A stretch of DNA of 64,000 bases from Bradyrhizobium sp. MOS003 (GCF_003020125.1 NZ_PYFW01000002.1:418501-482500), one strand, 5' to 3'; shown: positions 8,634 to 17,391, numbered from the stretch's first letter. Numbers and translations are program-made. Notes: generated from the sequence alone by a model not told the origin.

Positions 8634-9506
8634 CTAGTGGTCAAGCGCGCTGGTCAGGGCCTTTATATTGTGCCTGACCATATCAATGTAAGTGGGTGCA
8701 GGCCCCTTTTCGCCCGTCAAACCGTCCGAAATCAGGGTCCCCCCGACTTTTGAGCCGGTCTCCGCCGCGATCCGCCGGATCAGCCGGTCATCGCTGATAT
8801 TTTCCAGGAACACGGCCGGTATTTTTTGGGCCTTGATCTGGCCTATGATGGCCGCGATGTCCCGGGCGCTCGGCTCGGTTTCCGTGGAGACCCCCAAGGG
8901 GGCGATGAACCGGACACCGTATTCGGCGGAAAAATAGCCGAAGGCGTCATGGGTCGAGATCACCTTGCGCCGGTCCGGGGGGATCCTGGCCACGGCCTCG
9001 CGGACCTCGCGGTCGAGGGTTTCGAGCTTTTCCAGATAGGCTTTTGCCTGGGCCCGGAAGAACTCCGCATCATCAGGGGCGGCCACGGCCAGCGCCTTGG
9101 CGATATCGGTCGCGTAGACCTTGGCGTTGGGGACGGACTGCCAGGCATGGGGATCGGCGGCCGCGCCGAGCTTCAGCGGCGTGATACCGGCGCTCGCGGT
9201 GACGACTGTTGCCTTGCTGCCGGAGGATTGCACGAGGCGCGGCAGCCAGCCTTCGAGACCGAGCCCGTTGACGACGACAAGCTTCGCATCAGCGATCCGC
9301 TTCGCATCGCTCGGCGCTGGCGTGTAGACGTGGACGTCGCTGTCGGGGCTGACCAGCGTCGTGACGTTGACCCGGTCGCCGCCGATGGTGCGGACGAAGT
9401 CGCCGAGGATCGAGAAGCTCGCGACGACGTTGAGCCGCTCCGCGGCGCGCAGCGGCGAGGCAGCCAGCAACAGCACACAAAGCAGGATGAGCCGCATCGC
9501 CGTCAC
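8634..9506 (-). CDS. znuA: zinc ABC transporter periplasmic binding protein
   Basis: This 290-residue protein has a signal peptide ending near LRAAERL and the cluster A-I metal-binding fold. Candidate ligands are His59 (VHVYTP), His120 (DPHAW), His186 (STHDAFGYF) and Asp261. A third His rather than Glu is typical of zinc-binding ZnuA rather than manganese-binding PsaA/SitA members. The long acidic/His loop of enterobacterial ZnuA is missing. It starts with GTG overlapping the permease stop (GTGA); an in-frame ATG lies three codons later. It should capture Zn2+ in the periplasm for ZnuBC. Confidence 0.87.
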   Translation of the reverse strand: MTAMRLILLCVLLLAASPLRAAERLNVVASFSILGDFVRTIGGDRVNVTTLVSPDSDVHVYTPAPSDAKRIADAKLVVVNGLGLEGWLPRLVQSSGSKATVVTASAGITPLKLGAAADPHAWQSVPNAKVYATDIAKALAVAAPDDAEFFRAQAKAYLEKLETLDREVREAVARIPPDRRKVISTHDAFGYFSAEYGVRFIAPLGVSTETEPSARDIAAIIGQIKAQKIPAVFLENISDDRLIRRIAAETGSKVGGTLISDGLTGEKGPAPTYIDMVRHNIKALTSALDH

Positions 9507-10372
9507 GCTTCCAGATGCCGGCCGGGAAACAGCTGCCGGACGATGCCGCCGACGCGGCCGAACAGCACGGAGACGATGTAGAGCATGGTCGCCACCAGGA
9601 TGATCGCAGGGCCCGAGGGCACGCGGGTCTGGAACGACAGCACGAGGCCGGCATAGCCCGAGATCGCAGCCGCGACCACCGCGATGCAGATCATAACGGT
9701 GAGATCACGCGACCAGAACCGCGCGATACCCGCCGGCAGGATCATCAGGCCGACCGCGAGCAGCGTGCCGAGCGCCTGAAAGCCGTTGACGAGGTTGACC
9801 ACGACCAGCGCCAGGAAGGCGAGATGCGCGGGACCTCCGGCGCGGCTCACAGTGCGCAAAAACAAGGGATCGACACTCTCGATCACCAGCGGGCGGTAGA
9901 TCACCGCAAGCACCAGCAGCGTCACCGTGGCGTTGAAGGCCACCACCAGCAGCGTCTGGTCGTCCATCGCGAGGATGTTGCCGAACAAGACATGGAGCAG
10001 GTCGATGTTGGTGCCCTTGATCGAGACGATGGTGACGCCGAGCGCCAGCGAGGCCAGATAGAAGGTTGCGAGCGAGGCGTCCTCCTTCAGCCCGGTCGAG
10101 CGCGCGACCACGCCGGCGAGGATCGCAACCGCAAAGCCGGCGATCAGGCCGCCCGCCGTCATCGCGAACAGATTGAGGCCGGAAAGCAGGAAGCCGACGG
10201 CGGCGCCCGGCAGGATCGCATGCGCCATGGCATCGCCAACGAGGCTCATCCGCCGTAGCATCAGGAAGACGCCGATCGGCGCTCCCGCCAGAGACAGCGC
10301 GATCACGGCGGCTAGCGCGCGCCGCATGAACTCGAATTCGGTGAACGGGCCGATCAGCGCGTCATAGAGCAT
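9503..10372 (-). CDS. znuB: zinc ABC transporter permease
   Basis: This 289-residue integral membrane protein belongs to the ABC-3 permease family. It shows FMRRALAAVIALSLAGAPIGVFLMLRRMSLVGDAMAHAILPGAAVGFL at the N-terminus and about eight further hydrophobic helices, with DPLFLRTVSRAGGPAHL as the cytoplasmic coupling region. It forms the channel of the zinc importer with the adjacent ATPase and binding protein. The gene begins six bases after the ATPase stop and its stop overlaps the znuA GTG start. Confidence 0.9.
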   Translation of the reverse strand: MLYDALIGPFTEFEFMRRALAAVIALSLAGAPIGVFLMLRRMSLVGDAMAHAILPGAAVGFLLSGLNLFAMTAGGLIAGFAVAILAGVVARSTGLKEDASLATFYLASLALGVTIVSIKGTNIDLLHVLFGNILAMDDQTLLVVAFNATVTLLVLAVIYRPLVIESVDPLFLRTVSRAGGPAHLAFLALVVVNLVNGFQALGTLLAVGLMILPAGIARFWSRDLTVMICIAVVAAAISGYAGLVLSFQTRVPSGPAIILVATMLYIVSVLFGRVGGIVRQLFPGRHLEA

Positions 10373-10378
10373 CGGTGA

Positions 10379-11140
10379 TCACGCCGCCCGCGAGCTGATA
10401 TCGTCGCCTGCGCAGGCCGCGGCGGTGTCGTCGAACGCCTCGCACATCCGCATCGCCACCAGCAGGTTTTCCGGCGTCAGCACTTCCGCGGTCGGGCCCC
10501 ACGCGACGGGGCCGCGCGCCAGCACCAGCGTCTCGCTGAAATGGTTGCGTACCATCTCCATGTCGTGCAGCGCGGCCAGCACGGTGCGGCCCTCGCCGTG
10601 CCAGTGCTTCACCAGCGCGAGCAGGTCGGTCGTGGTCTTGCTGTCGATGGCGTTGAAGGGCTCGTCCAGCACGATGAGCGAAGCGTCCTGCAACAGCACG
10701 CGCGCGAACAGCACGCGCTGCATCTGGCCGCCCGACAGCGTGCCGATCGGGCGGTTCTCGAAACCGTTGAGGCCAACGGCGCCGATCGCGCCCAGGATCT
10801 TCCCGCGCGCGGCCTTGCCGATGCCGCCGAACAGGCCGGTCCCGCGCCACAGCCCGGTGCCGACGAAGTCGAACACCGAGATCGGGAAGCTGCGGTCGAT
10901 CTCCGCGCTCTGCGGCAGATAGGCGATATCGCGGGAGTCGAGCCCGCCGAGATGAATGCTGCCGTCGAGCGGCCGGAGGATGCCGACGATGCCGCGCAGC
11001 AGGGTCGACTTGCCGGCGCCGTTCGGCCCGATCACGGCGACCAGCGCGCCCCGCGCGACCTCGCCGTTGAGATGATGCACGGCCGGGTGCCGATCGTAGC
11101 CGAGCGTGACATTGTTGAAATGCAGTGCTGCCACGGTCAC
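10379..11140 (-). CDS. znuC: zinc ABC transporter ATP-binding protein
   Basis: The 253-residue protein is a standard ABC ATPase: Walker A GPNGAGKST (38-46), LSGGQ signature (135-139), Walker B ending LDEP (158-161) and the switch His in ALHDMEMV. It energises zinc import through the ZnuB-like permease. Translation starts at a GTG (11138-11140) that overlaps the stop of the His-rich gene (GTGA). Family-level assignment to zinc or manganese uptake is firm; zinc is favoured by the Zur-type box and the binding-protein ligands. Confidence 0.9.
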   Translation of the reverse strand: MTVAALHFNNVTLGYDRHPAVHHLNGEVARGALVAVIGPNGAGKSTLLRGIVGILRPLDGSIHLGGLDSRDIAYLPQSAEIDRSFPISVFDFVGTGLWRGTGLFGGIGKAARGKILGAIGAVGLNGFENRPIGTLSGGQMQRVLFARVLLQDASLIVLDEPFNAIDSKTTTDLLALVKHWHGEGRTVLAALHDMEMVRNHFSETLVLARGPVAWGPTAEVLTPENLLVAMRMCEAFDDTAAACAGDDISSRAA

Positions 11141-11373
11141 CTCATCGCCAGCAAGACCACGCCCCAGAGCACGGCACAGACGGCGAGCGCCGCGGCGAGG
11201 CGTGCGGCCATGGTCATGCGCAGGATCGACCAGTGCGCCGTTTGGGCGGGATGCGGGGAGGCAGCGTCGTGGACATGGGCGTGGCTGTGGTCGTGCCCGT
11301 GTGCATGCACGTGGCCGTGGGAGTGGCCGTCGGCATGGTCATGATGATGGGTGTGAGACGCGGCGGGAACCAT
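11137..11373 (-). CDS. small His-rich single-pass membrane protein heading the zinc operon
   Basis: The 78-residue product begins MVPAASHTHHHDHADGHSHG and has about 16 His in its first 47 residues, interleaved with Asp, Gly and Ala, followed by one hydrophobic helix (about residues 55-76). The His-rich part resembles zinc-binding loops of CDF/ZIP transporters. It is the first gene after the Zur-type palindrome and its stop overlaps the ATPase start. It may act as a membrane-tethered zinc buffer or accessory of the importer; this is inferred only from composition and location. I do not recognise a named family. Confidence 0.7.
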   Translation of the reverse strand: MVPAASHTHHHDHADGHSHGHVHAHGHDHSHAHVHDAASPHPAQTAHWSILRMTMAARLAAALAVCAVLWGVVLLAMR

Positions 11374-11380
11374 GCCAAAG

Positions 11381-11397
11381 ACGTTATATTATAACAT
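11381..11397. promoter_or_regulatory. Zur-type operator
   Basis: GTTATATTATAAC (11383-11395) is a perfect inverted repeat around a central T, closely resembling the alphaproteobacterial Zur box core GTTATANTATAAC. It lies about 10 bases upstream of the His-rich gene's ATG, where bound Zur-Zn would block transcription of the whole six-gene operon. Confidence 0.8.
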
Positions 11398-11916
11398 TAC
11401 CCCTGTCCACGCCGGGCTCAGGGCTTCCCGATCACCATCGCGATGGCGGCCGCCACGAACGGAAATGGCCGACACCGCACAGCGGAACCAGACGAAACGG
11501 GCCGGCATGAACGGGATTTCCCACAAGATCACCCGCTGGAAGGCAAACAGGGCCCAGGCGACGACATAGGCGACCACCTGCGGCACCCCGCCACCCGACT
11601 TCAGTGCCACAGTGCCGATGGAGAAGCCGATCACGGGTCCGCCGGGCGTGGCCGCGCCGGCGATCACGGCGGTCGCGACACCCAGCCAGCCACTGTCCGG
11701 GCCGAGCCAGCCGGTGATCACCTCCTGCGGGATGATGGCGGCGATGTAGCCGGAGCCGATCACCCCGAGCGCGATCCGCGGCACGATGTTGATGAAATCC
11801 ATCGAGCCTTCGCGCAGCGAGGCCTTGAACACCGGAGGTCCGCGGCGAAAGGCGATCAGGCCGACGCCGAACACCGAACCCCACAGCAGGATGTCGATGA
11901 AAAGCGCGGCGCTCAA
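11389..11916 (-). CDS. permease half-protein B, probable C-terminal frameshift
   Basis: Starting at the TTG at 11914-11916, which overlaps the previous stop (TTGA), the product is 175 residues. Helices and the motif GPDSGWLGVATAVIAGAATPGGPVIGF mirror the preceding gene, and WEIPFMPARF closely matches WEIPIMGTDF there, so both look like halves of a COG0701/ArsP-like permease. The last about 25 residues (VRGGRHRDGDRE...) are hydrophilic and unlike a membrane protein. Shifting frame near 11445 gives a hydrophobic end, FVAAAIAMVIGKP, with a stop at 11418-11420, short of the Zur-type box. A one-base insertion, or a sequencing error, is likely. Confidence 0.65.
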   Translation of the reverse strand: MSAALFIDILLWGSVFGVGLIAFRRGPPVFKASLREGSMDFINIVPRIALGVIGSGYIAAIIPQEVITGWLGPDSGWLGVATAVIAGAATPGGPVIGFSIGTVALKSGGGVPQVVAYVVAWALFAFQRVILWEIPFMPARFVWFRCAVSAISVRGGRHRDGDREALSPAWTGVML

Positions 11917-12536
11917 GTCTCGTTGTCCTTCGGCTCGGGCTGCGGATACAGCCGGACATAGACGAAGCGGCCGAGCGCGCCGGCGAGCACCGGCAACGGC
12001 AGCGAGATCAGAATCCGCCACAGCGTGAAATCGGTGCCCATGATCGGGATTTCCCAGGCCACCGCCCGGCCATAGCCGATCAGGGTCCAGCTCACGACCA
12101 TGGCGATGGTGGCGCCGAAATCGGCGCCGACCGCGAGCAGCGCGCTCGCCACGGGATAAGCGGTGAAGGGCCCGCCCGGCAGGATCGCGCCGAAGGCGGT
12201 GCCGATCAGAAGTCCCTTCAGGCCGGATTTCGGCCCGAGCGCGCGCGAGACTTTTTCGTGCGGCAGGATGCCTGAGAACAGTGAAAGATCGTGAGTGAGA
12301 ATGTCGAGAACGCCGTCGGTGCCGTCACGCCGCCAGACCAGCGCCGCGCTCACCGCGACCAGCGCTGCGATGACGATGGTTGACCAGCCGATCGGCTTGC
12401 GGACCCGGCCGGGCCGCGGCTCGGACTCCGCGTCCTCGGCAGGCGCCGGGTTCTTCGGGGAATGTTCTGACAACGGGCTCGGGTCGGATCGAGGGTGATG
12501 CCCGTCCTGATTAAGGGCGGCGTCCGTTCGATGCAA
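11913..12536 (-). CDS. permease half-protein A (COG0701/ArsP-like)
   Basis: This 207-residue protein has a polar Pro-rich N-terminus, then membrane helices with GPKSGLKGLLIGTAFGAILPGGPFTAYPV and SWTLIGYGRAVAWEIPIMG, patterns seen in COG0701 permeases. The family usually carries two such modules in one chain; here the second is encoded by the next gene, so the pair may assemble as a heterodimer. It lies upstream of the zinc operon but is separated from it by the Zur-type box. The substrate is unknown. Confidence 0.65.
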   Translation of the reverse strand: MHRTDAALNQDGHHPRSDPSPLSEHSPKNPAPAEDAESEPRPGRVRKPIGWSTIVIAALVAVSAALVWRRDGTDGVLDILTHDLSLFSGILPHEKVSRALGPKSGLKGLLIGTAFGAILPGGPFTAYPVASALLAVGADFGATIAMVVSWTLIGYGRAVAWEIPIMGTDFTLWRILISLPLPVLAGALGRFVYVRLYPQPEPKDNET

Positions 12537-12599
12537 ACGGTACCATCACAGGCTGATGCGCGTACCGTGCAGGACTCGTTCAATCAATTCCGCACAGCA

Positions 12600-12629
12600 A
12601 AAGGGCGGCCGCGCATGCGACCGCCCTTT
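12600..12629 (-). terminator. intrinsic terminator of the superoxide dismutase gene
   Basis: AAAGGGCGG and CCGCCCTTT form a nine-pair stem; on the minus strand the stem continues into TTTT. It lies about 100 bases past the dismutase stop, beyond a palindromic repeat. Confidence 0.7.
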
Positions 12630-12631
12630 AT

Positions 12632-12730
12632 GTCATTCCAGGGCGGCGAAGCCGAACCCGGAATCCATGTATCCGCTCGGGCTGACGCCCGATAGATTCC
12701 GGGCTCGCGCTTCGCGCGTCCCGGAATGAC
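12632..12730. repeat. intergenic palindromic repeat, family D
   Basis: The segment is framed by GTCATTCC and GGAATGAC with internal GC-rich inverted arms (CTCGCGCTTCGCGCG). A compact copy of the same family is at 49325-49361. It lies immediately after the dismutase stop codon. Confidence 0.65.
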
Positions 12731-12732
12731 GC

Positions 12733-13329
12733 TTACGCCTTCTCGAACAGGGACTCGACGTATTCCCAGTTCACGAGGTTCTCGACGAACGCCTTGAGAT
12801 AATCGGGGCGGCGGTTGCGGTAGTCGATGTAGTAGGAGTGCTCCCAGACGTCGCAGCCGAGAATCGGGGTGGCGCCGTGCACCAGCGGATTCTCGCCGTT
12901 CGGGGTCTTGGAGATCTCGAGCTTGCCGTTCTTGACCTGGAGCCAGCACCAGCCGGAGCCGAACTGGCCGACGCCGGCCGCCTGGAAGTCTGTCTTGAAC
13001 TTCTCGAAGCCGCCGAGGTCCTCGTTTATTTTCTTCTCAATCTTGCCCGGCAGCTTGGTGCCGCCGCCATTGGGCTTCATCCAGCTCCAGAAGTGGATGT
13101 GGTTGTAGTGCTGGCCGGCATTGTTGAACACCGCGGGGTTCTTGCCGAACGAGCCCTTGACGATCTCTTCAAGGGACTTGCCTTCCCATTCGGTGCCCTT
13201 GAGCGCGTTGTTGCCGTTGGTGACGTAGGCCTGATGATGCTTGTCGTGGTGGAATTCCAACGTCTCCTTCGACATGAACTGGCCGAGGGCGTCATAGGCG
13301 TAAGGGAGGGGGGGCAGCGTGAAGGTCAT
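12733..13329 (-). CDS. sodB: iron/manganese superoxide dismutase
   Basis: The 198-residue protein is a complete Fe/Mn SOD. Metal ligands are His27, His77 (in HYNHIHFW), Asp160 and His164 (DVWEHSYYIDY). It dismutates superoxide to oxygen and peroxide in the cytoplasm; no signal peptide is present. Fe versus Mn use cannot be fixed from sequence, and cambialistic members are common in rhizobia. It is a single-gene unit with its own terminator. Confidence 0.93.
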   Translation of the reverse strand: MTFTLPPLPYAYDALGQFMSKETLEFHHDKHHQAYVTNGNNALKGTEWEGKSLEEIVKGSFGKNPAVFNNAGQHYNHIHFWSWMKPNGGGTKLPGKIEKKINEDLGGFEKFKTDFQAAGVGQFGSGWCWLQVKNGKLEISKTPNGENPLVHGATPILGCDVWEHSYYIDYRNRRPDYLKAFVENLVNWEYVESLFEKA

Positions 13330-13571
13330 GGGATGTTGTCCGCGACTGATGGGGAACTGGCTTAACGGGGACTCTTATAGAAGGTTCCGGCGCCGTTAAA
13401 TACCGCCAATTTGCGAAAAGGCGCGATGGGACGGCTTGGCCGGATTGCACAACTTCGCCGCACAGAGCGGCGATCAACCCAAGCCGGTCAGCCGGCGCAA
13501 AATCTCATTGCCTTTGAAGCGGTTATGACAGAACGAATGGACCGCGCAGCCGCGTTGCGAGAGACAGAGCC

Positions 13572-14099
13572 ATGAGCATCGAGATCGACATTCTGAACGG
13601 CGACGCCTCGTGGCGAATCGCGGAGCCGCTGCATCAGGCGGTCTGGGGTCCGCAACAGATTGCGAACAAGCCCTGGGCCCACGTCAAATGGGCCAATGCC
13701 GATTTGCGCGTGCTGATCGAGACGCCCGAGGACGGCCTCGTCTGCCATGTCGGCATCTATTTCCGCACCGTCACCTGGAATGGGCAGAAGGTCCATATCG
13801 GCGGCATCGGCGGGGTCTGCACCCGCGAAGACCGGCGCGGCCGCGGCTATGCGACCGTGGCGATCGACGCGGCGGTTCATACCATGCGCGCCAACGAGGC
13901 GGTCCGCTTCGCGCTGTTGTTCTGCGAACCCCACAATTTCTCGTTCTACCAGACCCGGAGCTGGCTGCCCTTCAACGGGGAGGTCTACTGCGAACAGCCG
14001 GAGGGGCGAATCCGTTTCACCGACATGGCGCCCTTTGTCTTCAACATCGTCCGCGCGCCGACGCTGGGCACCATCGACCTATGCGGCCTGCCCTGGTGA
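13572..14099 (+). CDS. GNAT family N-acetyltransferase
   Basis: This 175-residue protein has the GNAT acetyl-CoA loop VCTREDRRGRGYATVAIDAAV (about residues 81-101), preceded by beta strands HVGIYFRTVTWNGQKVHIGGIGG and followed by LLFCEPHNFSFYQTRSW. The layout resembles aminoglycoside 2'-N-acetyltransferase-like GNATs, but substrate cannot be predicted. It starts at an ATG after GAGCC and is followed at 76 bases by the MATE gene on the same strand, so the two could be co-transcribed. Confidence 0.75.
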   Translation: MSIEIDILNGDASWRIAEPLHQAVWGPQQIANKPWAHVKWANADLRVLIETPEDGLVCHVGIYFRTVTWNGQKVHIGGIGGVCTREDRRGRGYATVAIDAAVHTMRANEAVRFALLFCEPHNFSFYQTRSWLPFNGEVYCEQPEGRIRFTDMAPFVFNIVRAPTLGTIDLCGLPW

Positions 14100-14174
14100 G
14101 CCCTGCGTGAGCGAGGGCTGCGCGGGCCGCCTCATGCCCTATAATATGTCGGTCATCATCCAATATTCCGCCCG

Positions 14175-15566
14175 GTGAACATGACGATCGACGCCCCCTT
14201 AGACGCCGTCCCGCCGCTTGCGCCGGTCGCCTCCCCGATCGCCAGCCTGCTGAGCGCGCCGATCCTGCCGACGCTGCTTCGGCTCGCGATCCCCAACATG
14301 ATCGCGATGGTCGGCAGCACTTTGGTTGCGATCGCCGAGACCTCCTATATCGGCCGGCTCGGCACCATTCCGCTGGCCGCGATCGCGCTGGTGTTTCCGT
14401 TCGCGATGCTGACGCAGATGATGAGCGCCGGCGCGATGGGCGGCGGCGTCTCGTCCGCGATCAGCCGCGCGCTCGGCGCCGGGGATCGCGACCGCGCCGC
14501 GACGCTGGCGCTGCATGCCGCCATCATCGGCCTCTGCGGCGGGCTGTTCTTCACGGTGATGATGCTCGCCTTCGGCCGCTCGTTCTTCGCGCTGCTCGGC
14601 GGACGCGATCGCGTGCTCGAGGAAGCCAGCGGCTATTCCCAGGTGCTGTTCTCCGGCGCGGTCGCGATCTGGCTCGTCAACACGCTGGCCTCGGTGATCC
14701 GCGGCACCGGCGACATGCGCCTGCCCTCGATGACACTGATCGGGGCGAGCGTGCTGCAGATCGCGCTCGGCGGCACGCTGGGGCTCGGCCTGTTCGGCGT
14801 GAAGGCGTTCGGCATGCCGGGCGTCGCCAGCGGCCAGCTGATCGCGTTCACCTGCGCCGCGATCTTCTTCCTCTGGTATCTCGCGTCCGGCCGCAGCCGG
14901 CTGCCGCTGAATCTTCGCGCATTTCATTTCGAGCGCGGGATGTTCCTGGACATCCTCAAGGTTGGTGCGGTGGCCTGCCTATCGCCGCTCCAGACCGTGC
15001 TTACCATTCTGATCTTCACCAAGATCCTCGCGACTTTCGGCACCGAGATGCTGGCCGGCTACGGTATCGGCTCGCGGTTGGAATTCTTGCTGATCCCAAT
15101 CACCTTCGCCTTCGGCATCGCCTCGGTGCCGATGGTCGGCATGGCGATGGGCGCCGGACAAGTGAAGCGCGCCCGGCGTGTAGCCTGGACCGCCGCTGCA
15201 GCTTCCGGATTGACGGTCGGTCTGATCGGGCTCGCTGTCGCGCTCGCTCCATCGCTGTGGGTCGCACTCTTTACGCGCGATCCCGGCGTCACCGCCGCCG
15301 CGCACAGCTATTTCCACTGGGCCGGCCCGACCTTCGTGTTCTTCGGCATCGGCGTATCGCTCTACTTCTCCTCGCAAGGCGCCGCGCGCGTCGGCGGCCC
15401 CGTGCTCGCTTCCACCGCACGGCTTCTGATCGTCGCCATCGGCGGCGTAATCCTGATGACGGCGCAGGCGCCGGCCTGGACCTTGTTCGCGCTGGTCGGC
15501 GGCGCCATGGCGGTGTTCGGCCTGTCGACTGCGGCCTCGGTCGCCTTCGCGCGCTGGGACAAATGA
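14175..15566 (+). CDS. MATE family multidrug/cation efflux transporter
   Basis: The 463-residue membrane protein has about twelve hydrophobic helices in two halves and typical MATE segments: LAIPNMIAMVGSTLVAIAETSYIGRLG at the start of the first half and a second-half ATFGTEMLAGYGIGSRLEFL. MATE carriers export drugs or organic cations by Na+ or H+ antiport across the inner membrane. The first codon is a GTG at 14175, with an alternative ATG two codons later; no strong ribosome site distinguishes them. Confidence 0.88.
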   Translation: MNMTIDAPLDAVPPLAPVASPIASLLSAPILPTLLRLAIPNMIAMVGSTLVAIAETSYIGRLGTIPLAAIALVFPFAMLTQMMSAGAMGGGVSSAISRALGAGDRDRAATLALHAAIIGLCGGLFFTVMMLAFGRSFFALLGGRDRVLEEASGYSQVLFSGAVAIWLVNTLASVIRGTGDMRLPSMTLIGASVLQIALGGTLGLGLFGVKAFGMPGVASGQLIAFTCAAIFFLWYLASGRSRLPLNLRAFHFERGMFLDILKVGAVACLSPLQTVLTILIFTKILATFGTEMLAGYGIGSRLEFLLIPITFAFGIASVPMVGMAMGAGQVKRARRVAWTAAAASGLTVGLIGLAVALAPSLWVALFTRDPGVTAAAHSYFHWAGPTFVFFGIGVSLYFSSQGAARVGGPVLASTARLLIVAIGGVILMTAQAPAWTLFALVGGAMAVFGLSTAASVAFARWDK

Positions 15567-15674
15567 TCGCAGGTCAATGAACGCAGGCAAAGGAACGCAG
15601 GAATGTGATTCCTGCCGGCGTTGCACTATCCCGCCGGGCTGCTATGGAGGCGCTCCATTTTCGAGGCCTTCTCC

Positions 15675-16109
15675 ATGACGTCCAGATTCGCCGCTCTCAT
15701 CATCCTTCTCGCTGCGCTGCTCGGCGCGCCGGCCGCGCATGCGCAGAGCGCCGATGGGACTTGGCTGACCCAGGCGGGCGATGCGCGCGTCAAGATCAGC
15801 AAGTGTGGCGGCGGTATCTGCGGCGTCGTCGCCTGGCTGCGAGAGCCCTACGATACCGCGACCGGCCAGCCCGCCACCGACAGCAAGAATCCCAATCGCG
15901 AGCTCGCCCGACGCCCGATGATCGGCTTGCCGCTGTTCAGCGGCATGCAGCCGTCCGGTCCGAACAAATGGTCCGGCCAGATTTACAATGCCGACGACGG
16001 CAGCACCTATGCCAGCAGCATCTCCGTGACCGGAGCGGATTCGCTGCGGGTCGAAGGCTGCGTCGGCGCGCTCTGCGGCGGCGAGACCTGGACGCGGGCC
16101 GGGCGCTGA
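15675..16109 (+). CDS. secreted DUF2147 protein
   Basis: From the ATG at 15675 the 144-residue product has a signal peptide (MTSRFAALIILLAALLGAPAAHAQ) followed by a DUF2147 domain: SADGTWLTQAGDARVKISKCGGGICGVVAWLREP and W-S-G-Q-IYNADDGSTY. Paired Cys in CGGGICG and CVGALCGG could form disulfides in the periplasm. DUF2147 has a lipocalin-like beta barrel of unknown ligand. A TTG 54 bases upstream is in frame but would bury the signal peptide, so it is not used. Confidence 0.8.
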   Translation: MTSRFAALIILLAALLGAPAAHAQSADGTWLTQAGDARVKISKCGGGICGVVAWLREPYDTATGQPATDSKNPNRELARRPMIGLPLFSGMQPSGPNKWSGQIYNADDGSTYASSISVTGADSLRVEGCVGALCGGETWTRAGR

Positions 16110-16120
16110 GTTCGATTCAC

Positions 16121-16240
16121 TCTCGTGCCCCGGACGCAGCGCAGCACGTAGTTATGCGCTGCAGAGCCGGGGCCCATTGCTGTGTGGGTCCCGGCTCTGC
16201 GCAGCGTCACTGCGTTCCGCGGCGCGTCCGGGACACGAGA
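16121..16240. repeat. intergenic palindromic repeat, family B
   Basis: The outer arms TGCCCCGGACGC and GCGTCCGGGACA enclose inner arms GCAGAGCCGGGGCCC and GGGTCCCGGCTCTGC. Copies are at 48043-48144, 55099-55215 and 61007-61142. It lies between two convergent genes. Confidence 0.8.
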
Positions 16241-16245
16241 ATGTT

Positions 16246-17391
16246 TCACGCCATCATCGCCTTCAGCGCCGTCGCGGCCGAGGCATAGCCGCCTCGTGCG
16301 CCGTCGATGAAATGGACATGATCGCTGCGCAGCACCGACGGCGTGAAGCAGGTCATCATGGCGGCGTCCTGCTGATGGAGGCCGTAGCGCACGATACCCT
16401 CGCGCGCAGCTGCCGCCAGACGATCGCTCAACGCGCGTTCGAGCTGCGGCGTGCAGTCGAGGATCATGCGCAGGCCATCGTCATATTTCCTGAAGTCCGA
16501 ATTCTCGACCACCTGCCGTTTATAGACATTCGGCACGAAGCCGCCGACGTTGAGGTTGAAGCGCATGACCAGATAGATGAACATGGTGTAGGCCAGCACG
16601 GTGGCGCGGCGCGCGAGCAGCGGACCACCGCGCCTGGTGCGGGCTTCGTATTCCAGCCCCTGCGGCGGCCATTTCAGCGGCGGTCCCTGCGACGGCACCG
16701 GGCGCGCGCCGTCCGGGCTGCGTTCGACGAGATGAACGATGTCCTCGATCACCTTGCGGAAGGCATGCGGGTCGGCGCCGCGCGCCGGCATCACCAGAAC
16801 CGACAGGATCAGCCCACGCGAGGCCGGCATCACCTCGAAGCGGCAGGACAGGCCCGAGAGATCGGGCTGCGTGCCTGCCGGGGCTTCCGGCACGGCAAAC
16901 TCGCCGCGTTTCATCGCGGCATCGGCGAAGGCGAACCCGCCGCCCGAGAACATTGCATAGGACAGGTTCGCGGACGGCCCGAAGCGCGCGACGCGCACGT
17001 CGAGGCCCTGCGCGCGGATGGCGCTGACCGGCACCAGCGCGACGCGCATCGTCAGATCGAGATCTTCCCGCACCCAGGTCGCGGTTGCCGCCAGCGCCTC
17101 GCGCGCGGATTCGAGATCGCCTGGCGCAACCGCAAAGCTGGCGCCGTCGCCGCCGAACACGAAGGGGAATTCGCGGCCTGCCAATGCATTCGTCACAGCC
17201 GCAATCACGGCGGCGCCGGCCATGTTCACCGCCTTGTAGCGCTGCGCCGCGATCGCCTTGGTGGAATCGACGATGTCGGCAACGCCGATGCTCCAGTCGT
17301 CCGGCAGCGGCGCATAGAGCGCCGGATCCATCAGGCTGGTGAAGCCGCGGAAGACCGGAATGCCGCCATAGAAGGATTCGCCTGAGGTCAT
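16246..17391 (-). CDS. DUF3095 family protein, cyclase-like fold
   Basis: From the ATG at 17389-17391 the product is 381 residues. It begins MTSGESFYGGIPVFRGFTS and contains SIGVADIVDSTKAIAAQRYKAVNMAGAAV and FPFVFGGDGASFAV, a pattern reminiscent of the DIxxST/GGD region of class III nucleotide cyclases. I assign it to DUF3095, often labelled adenylate cyclase-like without proof. Whether metal-binding Asp residues are complete is unclear. It is soluble with no signal peptide. A TTG nine codons upstream is possible. Confidence 0.65.
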   Translation of the reverse strand: MTSGESFYGGIPVFRGFTSLMDPALYAPLPDDWSIGVADIVDSTKAIAAQRYKAVNMAGAAVIAAVTNALAGREFPFVFGGDGASFAVAPGDLESAREALAATATWVREDLDLTMRVALVPVSAIRAQGLDVRVARFGPSANLSYAMFSGGGFAFADAAMKRGEFAVPEAPAGTQPDLSGLSCRFEVMPASRGLILSVLVMPARGADPHAFRKVIEDIVHLVERSPDGARPVPSQGPPLKWPPQGLEYEARTRRGGPLLARRATVLAYTMFIYLVMRFNLNVGGFVPNVYKRQVVENSDFRKYDDGLRMILDCTPQLERALSDRLAAAAREGIVRYGLHQQDAAMMTCFTPSVLRSDHVHFIDGARGGYASAATALKAMMA

